A DNA stretch of 64,000 nucleotides from Sambucus nigra (Eukaryota; Streptophyta; Magnoliopsida; Dipsacales; Adoxaceae), in assembly GCA_949130495.1 (NCBI GenBank), contig OX422213.1, positions 536,533,467-536,597,466 of the forward strand. Direction: 5' to 3'. Numbering within the stretch: the stretch's first letter is position 1; the number at the start of each line of letters is the position of its first letter. The position numbers and the translations under genes were made by a program. A model generated the notes under the pieces. That model had not been told where the DNA came from, did no database searches, and worked only from the letters and a program-made list of their open reading frames with translations. Shown piece by piece: positions 10,338-21,239 of the stretch.

Positions 10338-11990
10338 CAGCTCTGGTTGAGAAACCCTTAATGTTATGCATACTCGTCTATCTAGCCCCATTACAACGCT
10401 CACGCATAGAGGACAACTGGTTCAATCTCTCGAGAAGAAATAAAAACACAAACACCTGTTGGAGGCGAACATAGTCCCAAGATGATGGGCTATGCACATA
10501 CCTACTCACCCATATGACCGTCATCACTATCATTCTCACGGATAGCCCGTACCTAGGTTCCATGCTCTAACGGTATTACACTAAATCCCCCGAAGGCACA
10601 TAAGATCCGGTCGTCCACAATGCGTTAACCTCCATTTAATAACCAGTAGCTGGGTATGTCATACACATAATATTTTAAATAATAAGCATACACACAACTT
10701 ATATAAATTCATTGGCTTGCCCCAGCCTAGTATTCGCATTACGCATAATATCCCCTATTATACCCCTTACCTTATTCGTTTATATTCTCCCTTGTATTTT
10801 TGCATCTCTCAAATTCTATGAATTTCATACCTCCCGAGGGTCGACATATTTTCCGCTCACTAATAATTATTAATTTAAGTCACTCTACATTTAAACAGGT
10901 CTAACACTCACATAAATAAGCCTACAGGAAGTTCGAAACAAAATCGGGTCTTAAGCGTCATTCTGGAACTCGTTAGAAGACCTAAGGAATCTCGTTCGAA
11001 TGAGGGTCGTTCGAATGAAGGTCCCCCCACTTCAAATGAACTACCAAACTCATTAGAAGGGCCACTGGAAACTCGTTAGAAATCCCGTTCGAACGAGGTC
11101 GTTCGAACGACCTGGACTGGACTTCTAACGAAAATTCCGCAGTTGCCCAGTTCATCTTCAAAGTTCATTTTTCTATATTTCCTCCTCTTAAATTTCAACC
11201 TAAACCCATTCCAACCCAAGTAAAAGGTTTGTAAACTACTCTAAGTCACTCTAGAACATTTGTTAAAATAGTTTAAGGGTAAAATCCTTCTAATCATCAA
11301 ATAAATTCAACAAACTCCTAAATTTTCCTTTGAATCATATTAACATAAACCCATAATTATAAATCCATAAAATTTCCATTTTGATTTGGTGATTAGCATC
11401 TAATTCTCATAATTTCACACTTCTATAAAGGGGAAAATCCTCTACATGCAAACCCCCATCAAATTTCTAAGATTCCTACATAATCTCATCATAGGTAAAC
11501 CAAATTTTGGATTAATTGTTCTAAAACCTCTACGTATGTTAACAAGGGTAATAATTGCTAAGAGAGAGAGCAAGATAATAACTTCACTTAAAATGAACTT
11601 CTGATTCGCGGGTTGAAATTGGTATAGGGACGATCCTCCTGACACGATCTACGCGCTGGTGTACTTTTTGTTATGAGAGCTTGAGTTCTTATCTTAGGGC
11701 TCTAATGGAGTCTCCATCTTCTTCCTTGGTTCTCTCTCTCTTTTCCTCTCTTTTCATGTATGTTGAAACTGACAGGACACTAACCCTCAATGTTTTTAAT
11801 TAAACCTAATTTTCGTCCATTTAATTACCCAAAAATCCCTAATGACCAAAATACCCTTCTGGAGTGTCGTTTTGGGTTAAAATGCCCCGGACTCCAAATA
11901 AAATACCCGAGCAGTGTTTCTGACTATTTCAACCCTTCCGGACATTGTGGTGCACTCAAAACAGTCGTTCGAGTTATACAAAATAATCTT
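9321..11990 (-). repeat. Inverted LTR of element A, 5' end truncated
   Basis: On the plus strand it begins TGTTATACCCCGCC, the complement of an LTR ending in GGCGGGGTATAACA. Similarity to 1499-4405 is lost beyond about 11990, inside the LTR, where E1-side sequence begins. No target duplication can be tested, because the LTR terminus is missing. Confidence 0.8.
10270..10336. repeat. TA microsatellite in inverted LTR A
   Basis: TA repeat of about 33 units at the position equivalent to 3403-3466. Confidence 0.95.
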
Positions 11991-12277
11991 ACTCAAAGCA
12001 AATTAAAAGTGTGAATAAATCAAACGAACAAATATGGAAAAGGCAGAATTTTATATATAGAGAGACCAACATGCATTACAAATGGCAAGTAAAACAAATA
12101 ACCATGTGATGAGAACCAACAGTTACACAACCAATTTTTAGAAAAAAACATCACTGGGGGTGGTGAACCCATAGTCATATGATACATCTCCACTTGGAAA
12201 CTGTGCATCATGCTGGTATCCCTTCGGTAGGTTGTTTGGTCCCTATTGTATTGTGTGAGGAACCCGTCAAATCGTGA
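11991..12277. other. Sequence between the inverted arm and E1
   Basis: No domain or repeat end is seen. It lies downstream of the E1 stop on the minus strand and may be the 3' non-coding part of the element that carries E1. Confidence 0.35.
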
Positions 12278-13257
12278 TTACACCGTCGAAAGATGCCGAT
12301 CAATTTCGGTATTAGCGGGTGAAAAATTAGAATCCTCGGCACTATCATAATCTTCATCACCCTTGCCTATCACGATATCCTCCTCGCTGCTTTTGTCATT
12401 GTCTCCCTCGTTTGCTTCTTCATCACTACCCTCCTCTTCGGTATCATTATCCTCCCGTGCCAACCGGGCTTGGATGTGGGCCTATTTTCTTTCACGTTTA
12501 GTCCAAGTGGTTTACCCAAAAAGAGTTGGGAGGCATGAGAAATCCTGTGGGGGTGCCATTTCGGCGTCGGCTAACATAAACGTGATGACCTGAGCATAGG
12601 GGAGAGGGGTCATTCCCTTTTTATCAAAATGCATGCAACCGGGATAATGGGGGGGTTTTTGTAGAAGAGTTGATATACGAGTGTGTCTTGATGTGGGCGC
12701 ATCGCCAAGTTATTTCCCATTAGGAGAATGTTTGCGCACACGATTTTGAAAGTGAGTCTCTCTTTCTCTCTTAGCTGGCCCACCGAATATGTTTCGGTGA
12801 TCCAGTGAGCATTGGGGTCGATGCGGGACATGCATATGTCTTTTTCAAGTGGGGAAAGAGGGTTTGGGTAAATGTATTGGTGTGGGGTGGGGACATCTTT
12901 GGCAGCCAACTTCTGGCTCAGAAGTTCTAAAGAGAACGGGACATGAATTCCACCACTATAAGCTTCAGCTGTATGGTGCCTAATGCAAACAAGTGAACCA
13001 AAGAAGGCGCGCACTGCATGTGGCCATACCACGTTATGAGGTTCATTGAGGAAGCGACACCAACCCCAGGCCATAAAAAGAGCATTGACGGAATTAGGCA
13101 TGTCATTCCAAATGTCTTGGCGCTCTATTTGGAGTTTGCGAGGTTGGCCGAAGAAAAATTCACACCACCTTTGCTCCTGAAGGTTGCGGTAGCCGATGAC
13201 TCCATCATCGAGAATTTTGATGGAATTGTTTTTTTGGTGAAGTGGTTGGTTGTCCAT
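12278..13257 (-). pseudogene. E1: plant transposon protein-like ORF (PF20167-type), frameshifted
   Basis: Starts at Met 13257 and reads about 215 aa to 12610, with a block WPHAVRAFFGSLVC followed later by VPFSLELLSQKLAAKD. This layout resembles the putative plant transposon protein family (PF20167), which occurs in LTR elements and whose role is unknown. Near 12645-12655, at a run of Gs, the frame shifts; the next frame continues through TPLPYAQVITFMLADAE, has stops near 12498 and 12478, and ends in a strongly acidic tail (12278-12463, Glu/Asp-rich, with EDNDTEEEGSDEEANEGDND). The total would be about 325 aa. Upstream (13258-13500) is GA/GT-rich leader-like DNA. The family call rests on motif memory only. 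Confidence 0.5.
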
Positions 13258-13849
13258 GGTTTCGGGAGTGAGTAGGAGTGATAGATAGAAATATGGAAAG
13301 AGAGGAAGATAGTGAGTAGTGGGGTGGGAAATGGGGTGGAGAAGGTGTAGATTTTATAGGTGGGGAGGGGAGAGGGTAGGGTAGATTTTTGGAAGGAAAA
13401 AAGGGAGGTATTTGGGAGGGAAAAGGGTGATGGGAAGGGTTAAGGATGAAATGGTAGGGAAGGAGAGGGATTGGGGGGAAAAGTGGGTGAACCTAGGGAA
13501 TGCAAGGAGTTACAGAAACCAGATGGATACGGGTTCCCAGAACCAGACCGATCTGAACCCCTTAATTTTTATTTTTTTTTATTTTTAATAATTCACAAAC
13601 CGGACCAATCTGGGTGCCCAGGACCGAATTGATTCGGTTCCCAGATCGGCTCTAGTTCCCCTTTTGGATGTCATTCTCCTTTTTTGTGACTTTCGACTGC
13701 TCCTACCGATGACCCAACACCTTTCTGACTCGATTAGATCTAACCTCAATACTGTGGCTCTAAATACTCGCCTCATAAAGCATGCGGGTGTTCGAATGGG
13801 AAATCATCATTTTTATTCATACCAAGATAATTGGATACATGGGTAGCTA
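13258..13849. other. Leader-like GA-rich region and boundary to the Tat element
   Basis: 13280-13500 is rich in GGGTGGG and GGAGAGG words and lies upstream of E1. 13515-13650 has repeated pieces such as GGTTCCCAGAACC-like words, GACCGATCTG and CGAATTGATTCGG. No 3' LTR of the Tat element is present here, although one would be expected near 13400-13850. Confidence 0.5.
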
Positions 13850-14990
13850 CATTACTGGTAGTAATTTCGTAGATGCTCGACATTCCAGGCATTTTTTAAT
13901 TCTTCCCCTTTAAGAGTTTCTATTTGGTAAGTGCCAGGTCGAACAACAACTATGACATGATACGTCCCATGCCAATCTGCCTCCAACTTATTGTGCTTTT
14001 GAATCACTTTCTTGAGCACATAATCACCTTCCTTGAGATTTTATTTCTTGACCCTTTTATTATAGAACATGGTTGTCCTATGCTGATAGTCTGCATTCCG
14101 AATCGCCGCATCTTCTCTGACTTCTTCTAGCATGTCTAAGTCTAAGCATCTCATTAAATCACTCACTGGAGAATTGAAGTTAAGCACCCTATGAGTGGGT
14201 AACCCTAGTTAGGTAGGTATCACTACTTCACTTCCAAAGGCCAACATGTATGGAGATTCCCCAGTTGCTATTCGGGGAGTTATTCGGTAAGCCCATAACA
14301 CTGAGTGCAACTCGTTGATCCATTTCCCTTTAGCATCATCCAATCTCTTCTTCAACCCAGTCAGTAGAGTCTTGTTCGTGACCTCGATTTGCCCATTACT
14401 TTGCGGATAACCTAGAACATAATGAATTTTTTGAATGTTGGATTGTAGAGAGTATGTTGCGAGCTCATCATTGTCAAATTAGGTACTGTTATCGATAATA
14501 AAATCATGGGGAGACTATATCTACAAATAATATTCTTTTAGATAATTTGATAGACTCTTTCGTAAGCCATATCGATGAGAGGTTCAACTTCCACCCATTT
14601 TATGAAATAGTCAACAGCCACCACCAAGTATTTGAATTGTCCTCTTATAGTTGACAAAGGCCCGACCAAATCTATTCCCCACATGAAGAATGACTAAGGT
14701 AAAGTGATTGGTTTTAGTAACGCCTAAGGAGTTCATCATTTAGTAGAAAATCACTGACACTTGTCACATTTATTGGTGTAAACCGTACAATCAACGCGCA
14801 TTGTTGGCCAATAGTTCCCTTGTGTATTTATTCTCTATAAAATATTTTTACCTGCTACATGAGCCCCATAATATCCTTCATGAATTTCTTCTATTATATC
14901 TTTAACTTCTGTTAGATGACCATACCTTTTCAAATCAGCTATCACTCCTCTTCTGTACATAACTCCATTGTTCAAGACATATGTGGAAGA
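13850..14990 (-). pseudogene. Tat integrase and pol C-terminus
   Basis: On the minus strand the core reads WGIDLVGPL and VAVDYFIKWVEVEPL (about 14585-14690), then a block where the expected GTQFDN has its Gln codon changed to TAA (near 14480), then [17 protein letters not shown] and [16 protein letters not shown] (about 14212-14420). The first Asp and the Glu of the DDE triad are readable. The end near 13860-13970 reads WHGTYHVIVVVRPGTYQIE and WNVEHLRNYYQ, the usual last block of Tat pol. The reading needs frame changes and crosses stops. Confidence 0.8.
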
Positions 14991-14998
14991 CTTATACT

Positions 14999-15580
14999 TC
15001 AACCTTTTGGATGTAATTGGTCGACTCGTACAATACCTTCTTTAATATAACTCTTGATGGGATCCATCCAAGAATTTCCCATATCTAAGGCGAGAAAATC
15101 CACCATCAAATCTTCATCGATACTTCTGCTTGCAAGTACTTCAATGGGGATTGTTCTTCGTAGCTTGGTGCGTGTAGCTGAGGCTAACCGAGCAAGTGCA
15201 TCTTCTCTTACATTCTCCAGTTTTGGTATTCTAATTATTTGGACAACTTCCAAATTGGATACAATCTCCATAGCTTTAGTTAAATACCTTGACATGAATT
15301 CCCATTTTGCTGTGTAAAGACTTAGCATCTGATTCACCACTAATTGTCAATCACTAAACACCAAAACTTTCTCTGCATTCACCGATTTAGCTAAGTTGAG
15401 GCCTATAATTACGACCTTATACTGAGCTTCATTATTGGATGCCTAGAATTGAAAACGCAAAGCATATTCTATGTTTATCCTATCTAGACTATTGAGAATA
15501 ATTCCATCTTTGCAACCTGTTGCACATGAGGATCTATCGACATATAAATTTCATATAGGGATATTATCATTAAACGATTG
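14999..15580 (-). pseudogene. Tat second (archaeal-type) RNase H domain
   Basis: Minus-strand reading gives YVDRSS (about 15540), EYALRFQF, then a stop, NNEAQYKVVIIGLNLAKS, VLVFSD, another stop and QLVVNQMLSLYTAKWEF, continuing to IIRIPKLENVREDALARLAS (14999-15340 open). This is the additional RNase H placed before integrase in Tat elements. Two premature stops break it. Confidence 0.8.
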
Positions 15581-15768
15581 GTCTGACAAAATACCTTGAT
15601 GAAATATCTTTTCCTTCCTTTCTTTATACTTCTTCCTCAACTCTTACACCTTACCAGAGGATTCTGGTTGATTCGTAGCCATCCCTTCTGGCAATTCTTC
15701 TGCTTGGAGTTGCTCAGGGATATTTTTAGTTAATCCTCAAACATCTTAGAGTTGCTTTGCATTAGCCC

Positions 15769-17050
15769 CTATTGATCAGAGACATATGGGTAGGTAAATT
15801 CAGTAATGAAATTTTCCACTATTTGACCTTTAAGAGAAGATCTTGGCTCATAGATAATGTCGTATTCCACTAATTCTAGTGTCCAATACATCAAGATTCC
15901 AGACTTTTCTAGCTTATATAAAGCATGTTGGATTGGCATGTCAATATATACCAATATTGTATGAGCTTGAAAATATGGTTTCATCCTCCTCCTCATTTCA
16001 TCCAACGACAATGCTAACTTCTCCAGTTTTGGATACCTAGTTTTTTCTCCCCTGAATGCCTTGCTCGTATAATAAACTTATTTTTGCACTCCAACTTCTA
16101 TTCTTATCAAAGACGAACTGACTGAACTTTCAGAAACAGCTAAGTATAAGTATAATTTTTCTTCCATTACTGGTCTGGACAATAAAGGAGGTGTCTCTAA
16201 GTGTTTCTTCAACTCTAAGAATCCCTTCTCACATTTATTGTTCCACTCAAAGGTCTTTCAGAGCACTTTAAAGAACGAAAGACATCTATCAGTTGCTCAG
16301 GAGATGAATCTGGTGAGATTCCTTCTTAGTAGTTGGAGATTGTAACTCCAGAAAGGCTTTTATTTTATTAGGATTGGCTTCAATACCTCTTTGATTCATA
16401 ATATACCCAAGGAGCATGCCTTCTTGTACACCAAAAATGCACTTGGTCGGGTTCATCTTCATGTGTTACTTCTCCAACTGATCAAATGTTTGACTCAAGT
16501 CAGCTATGTGGTCTGTAACTTTCATGCTTTTGGTCAACATGTTGTCGACGTATACCTCCATATTTTTTCCAATCTTCTTCATAAACACCTTGTCCATTAG
16601 CCGCTGATAGGTAGCACCTGTATTTTTAAGACCAAAAGGCATAACATTGTAACAATTTGATCCTCATGGGGTGATGAAAGAGTTACTCTCCCTGTCTTCT
16701 AGTTTCATTTTAATTTGGTTATATTTGGAGTAGGCATCCATGAAGCTTAGTAGCTCATGTCCTGAAGTTGCATCTACCAGCTGATCTATCCTGGGAAGAG
16801 GGAAATGATCTTTCGGGCAAGCTTTATTCAGGTCTGTGAAGTCCACACACATGCTCCATTTGTTATTCTTTTTCTTAACCATCACAACATTAGCCATCCA
16901 ATCAGGATACTTCACGTCTTTGATGAAGGAAGATTTTTACAACTTTTCCACTTCTTCTTGAATAGCTTGGTTCTTCGCTGGGCTAAAGACTCCTATCGTT
17001 TGCATTATCGACTTGATCTATTTGTTGACATTGAGCTCGTGACATAAGAA
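15769..17050 (-). pseudogene. Tat reverse transcriptase and first RNase H
   Basis: RT has YPDWMANVVMVKKKNNKW, CVDFTDLNKACPKDHFPLPR and LVDATSGHELLSFMDAYSKY (16664-16915), a very typical Tat RT start including the first catalytic Asp in FMDAYS. The middle part to about 16060 is read only in pieces. The first RNase H ends in MKPYFQAHTILVYIDMPIQ, WTLELVEYDIIYEPR and SLKGQIVENFITEF (15769-16011). Confidence 0.85.
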
Positions 17051-17095
17051 AGCTGGGTCTATCCCCGACATATCTTCATGATGCCACACAAATAC

Positions 17096-17964
17096 CTATT
17101 TTCTAAGCTTCAAAAACTCTACCAACACTTGCTTCAACACTAGATCAAGTGAAGCACCAATCTGAGTTGTTCTTTCTGGTTGCTTGTCATCTAGAATAAT
17201 ACTTTTTGTTGCCCTCATGACCTGGCCTTTAACGAGTTTCATTTTATCTCTTAGCTCTAATGTTTCAATCTTAGACTCATCAGATTCATACACTTGATAA
17301 GTGGTTGTTTTTTTCGTAGCATTCTCTAATTCTTCTTTCTCGATAGATGAATAGTGGCTTTCTCAGCTACTTTTTGATCGCCCTTCATAATTCCATCCCC
17401 AAAGTTGGTTGGGAACTTCAAACATTGATGTACAATCGATGGAACTGCTTCAAAAAAATTTAAACCTACTCTCCCCATGATTATATTGTAGGTTGAGTGC
17501 ACATTTTTATCCATCATGAATAAATGCATCTTCTCTGATCTGAAAGCAGTCCAGGTACCAATCAACAGGTCTAACTTGATCATTCCAAGTGGAAAAACTT
17601 TTTCTCTAGGGAATCTGATGAGGGGCCTGTGATACGGCTCCAACTGACCAAGTTTCAAGTTCAAACTATTGAAATAAGGGTAGAACATGATGTCAGCCAA
17701 GCTACCATTATCACCAGCACTCTTGAAATGATTACATCCTTCATCCTCATTTTGATCACTAGAGGATCATCATGAGGATACAAAACGCATTCCAGATTTT
17801 TTTTTAGAAAAACCAATGACCATCTTATCTTTATTAACTTTCCTCGGACGATATTCTTCTGCCAGATTTATACGTTGTATATAGGAACACACCTGATCCT
17901 CATTGAGGTAAGCTTTTCTTTCAGCGGTATGATTGCCCCCTCTAGCATATCCACTAGTAATCAT
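17096..17964 (-). pseudogene. Tat protease region
   Basis: The aspartic protease motif reads DNGSLADIM (about 17690-17720), followed by FPLGMIKLDLLIGTW and NIIMGRVGLNFFEAVPS, with KFPTNFGDG after it (17326-17700). The spacing fits Tat protease. The downstream piece 17096-17293 is the linker to RT; 17770-17964 is the segment between gag and protease, with EEYRPRKVNKDKMVIGFSKK. Stops divide the parts. Confidence 0.7.
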
Positions 17965-18192
17965 GTTACAATCGAATGAACCAAAATGAATTGAAAATAC
18001 CTCACATTTAGGTTGTCTTGGCCTTTTTAGGAGATCAGGATCATCTTTGAGATTGCCTTCATAGTCCCTTTTTTTATCTTTTCTTGGTCAGCAGGGAGAT
18101 TTGGATCTCTACTGAGCCCCGGCGTTTGTCTTCCCACCATTCTGGTGATTAACATACCTGCTCAACTTTATGCATCTAATGAGTGCCTCAAT

Positions 18193-18950
18193 TTAATTTT
18201 GGAGGTCTACACGTTGCTTAGTTATGTGACGGCGATCTTTGTGGAATTCATAATACTTGGATTTATCCCTTCTTTCGGGAGATGATGTCACTGTTTTTAG
18301 CCAATTCAGTTCCTCACTATTCTTGATTTCCTCCAAAACGTGATTTATATCCACCTTTAAGGGAGTATAATTTGTATACTTCCTCAAGTGTTCCAACATT
18401 TCTTTGCCTTTCGACTGCTTGCTCCCACCATTATGTTTATGATCTTTCCTCTTTGACTTGCCTTCAGCTTTAGCTTCAGCCTTTGACTCGGCATTCTTTT
18501 TTACAGCCATTGCCTCCTCGGTATTCATGATTTTGGCTGCTTTAGCCATCAATTCAGCCATAGATTTAGGGGAATCTTTGGATAAAGTGTAGTACAGCTT
18601 GTCTGGCAAAAGACCACTCATGAGAGCTATAATGGTTGTCTTCTATTCATAGTATATGACCTCCAATTTCTTGTTGTTAAAATGAGTGATATAATCCCCA
18701 GTACTTTCTCTTGCTTTTTATCCAACACTCAACAGATGTGCTACCCTTTTAACTGGCTTTGCACAAAAACAAAAATTTCCTATAAAGAGCTCTACCAGTT
18801 AATAGAAGGTCGCAAATTTCCTATAAAGTTCTCTGCACCTTAATTCATCTGGGACTGCATAAATATCTGTTGCATCTTGGTACTGCTCTGTGTGGAGAAT
18901 AGGATCAATTTCTCCACCGTACTTAGGTGTGACCAAAGGACCCTTGAACT
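18193..18950 (-). pseudogene. Tat gag, C-terminal half
   Basis: Just inside the Tekay target duplication the frame resumes with LKFKGPLVTPKYGGEIDPIL and DELRCRELY, has stops near 18800 and 18720, and becomes open from 18621 with MSGLLPDKLYYTLSKDSPKS, NYTPLKVDINHVLEEI and a knuckle-like YYEFHKDRRHITKQ whose Cys residues are lost. The first half is at 28434-29149. Confidence 0.8.
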
Positions 18951-18955
18951 TTAAT
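18951..18955. other. Target duplication of Tekay element, left copy
   Basis: TTAAT immediately before TGTCACACCC; an identical TTAAT follows the right LTR at 28429-28433. Confidence 0.95.
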
Positions 18956-21239
18956 TGTCACACCCTAAACCCAATATCTATACTAATCATTTGTTATTAG
19001 AATAATTGGATCATAATCTCGAGCCCATTGAAAATTTAATTCCTTTATCAATATCTTTTTTTTTGCATAATGAACATAATATTGTTCTTGTGCCATAACG
19101 AAGTCAAAATCATAGTCATAATTAGAGATTATACAATACTACGATTAACTATGATCAACTCAAGCCATACTAAATCAATATATACAATGTGTGAGTATAT
19201 CAAAATCTTCAGTGTGACAACGATAAAATCTTCATACTTAAACCCCAGCTCTTCTAACGGTGCAACTCTCAAAGTTACCGATCATATATTATCCTAGCTG
19301 GCAGTGTACAAACCTGAAATTATTAAAAAATAAACCATAAGCATTAAGCTTAGTGAGGTACTCCTTCCCTGCAATAGAATAACAATTCTATATCGAATAT
19401 GTGAATATAGAATCTGAACAGTCCTGCCCATTAGCAATAACAAATAATGGATCATAAGATCCAAATAATTTTGCCCGTTGGCAATAACAAATCCAGGATC
19501 ATAAGATCCAAATAATTCCGCCAATAACAAATCCTGGATCATAAGATCCAAATAATTCTGCCCATTGGCAATAACAAATCCTGGATATTTGAATATCCAA
19601 ACAAATCCTGAATATCGAAGTATTCAAACCAGTCCTGGATCATGAGACCCAAACAAATCCTAGATATTTTAATATCCAAACAAATCTTGAATACCGAAGT
19701 ATTCAAACAAATCCTCTCTTAAAGCTATATTCATATTGATATATGAAACAAATCATAAGTACACTCACATTGACAGTTTAACTGGCTTTTCCCTTGCCTT
19801 TATCCGATACTTGTTCAATCAGCTCTTCTTCCCTTCCTATCATTCTTATAATATTAGTATCATCATAAAAATATTAATAGTCCAAAGAATAACTTCAATC
19901 ATAACTCAATTCATAAACATCATATTATTCAATTCAAATCATTCATTATAAATGAAGTCCCATCTAGACTCAGGTTCTGATATCTAACATATTCAAATTA
20001 TAGACCAAATCTTCTTTAATTCTTCTTGGTAATCAATCCTTATCATATCATGTTCCCAACACAAAATACAGAACATAATTATGAGTTTCCTAGAGCAAGA
20101 TATGCCTATTTCTTTCCACATAGCAAATCTGCCCTATAGGCTCTTTTATCATTCATTCAATTTCCACGAATTTTCATAATTTTTCTACATCATAAATTTC
20201 TATGATATTTTACCAAACATCAGTAAACATATTGAAAAATCCGGAATTAAAGTTTCATAATTTTTAAGGTTCGTTTGCTATGTCAAGCAAAACATCGAAC
20301 ACATGGCGGGCATACTTTCACCCTTAGGGCAGATTTCATACCCGAATTTCAAACTCTCACCAAAGACACATTTATTGGTATTTTAACATGATTTTAGGAT
20401 ATGTAATACACATATGAGTCTACGTTAATCTCCAATTGGAATCAATCAATTCCAGTAAGTATAGAGAAATATATGGAAGTTTGAATAAACAAGGTTCCTA
20501 AACAAAATAATCTTAAGGGTTTACAAATTCAAGTTTACTTAAACTTGCATCTATCCATAAGTACATATCAAGACATGGAATTTCAGTAAACAAATGATTA
20601 TTTCAATCATTTAAATAAATAATACAAAGAAATAAACAAGATTTATTGATGGAAATACCTTTGGGGCTTTTACGTAATTTCTATGGATTTTTCTCCAATT
20701 TTCTCCTCACTTTTTCTTCCTAACTTCCTAATTCTCTTTCTTTAAGCTTAAAATCTCTCATGGATGAATTTGGATGAATAAGGAGATAGTTATAAGGGTT
20801 TGAAATCGGCCAAATCCAACCTTCACCTCCAACCAATCAATTTAAGACACTTATTGGGCATAAGGGACAAATTTCTACTTAAATGAATGGACAAATTTAC
20901 CCTTCGTTAGTAATTTCGGTATAACTTCTTACTCGGACCTCCATTTCACACACCCTTTGTTGTGTCACAACCCTAACTCACCTGTCTACAAATATCTAGC
21001 TTTCACCCCAAGTCAATTATTATTTTATAAAGTTCAAACTAGCCTTAAAACATGAGCATTCCTACCGAAAACTTCAAAATCTCACATTCGTAACTAATTC
21101 ATTTTTCATGCTTTATGAAACTAGGATTAGACTAAATATAATGACTTAACATTATATATACTAATAACATATTATCCATATCACATAGTCTAATCATGAT
21201 TTAAACATAATATATCGTAATTATATTTGGGTTGTCACA
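18956..21239 (-). repeat. 3' LTR of the Tekay element
   Basis: TGTCACACCC to GGGTTGTCACA. It has a run of diverged short repeats at about 19425-19710 built from CAAATCCTGGAT and ATAAGATCCAAATAATTC units. In the first 75 bases it differs from the 5' LTR at about three positions. Confidence 0.95.

Larger units (their letters stand above)
8739..11990 (-). mobile_element. Inverted copy of element A (gag, PBS and LTR)
   Basis: Read on the minus strand this repeats the LTR, PBS and gag remnant of element A. The match starts abruptly at 8739 (partner base 4984) and ends near 11990 (partner near 1748), so it lacks the first roughly 250 bases of the LTR. Landmarks in the same order are the PBS (9307-9318), the TA tract (10270-10336), the palindrome cluster (about 10965-11135) and the GA-rich tract (about 11705-11760). 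Over short stretches compared by eye the arms differ at roughly one base in ten. It is either a second copy inserted head-on and joined by deletion, or a rearrangement of the same element. Confidence 0.85.
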
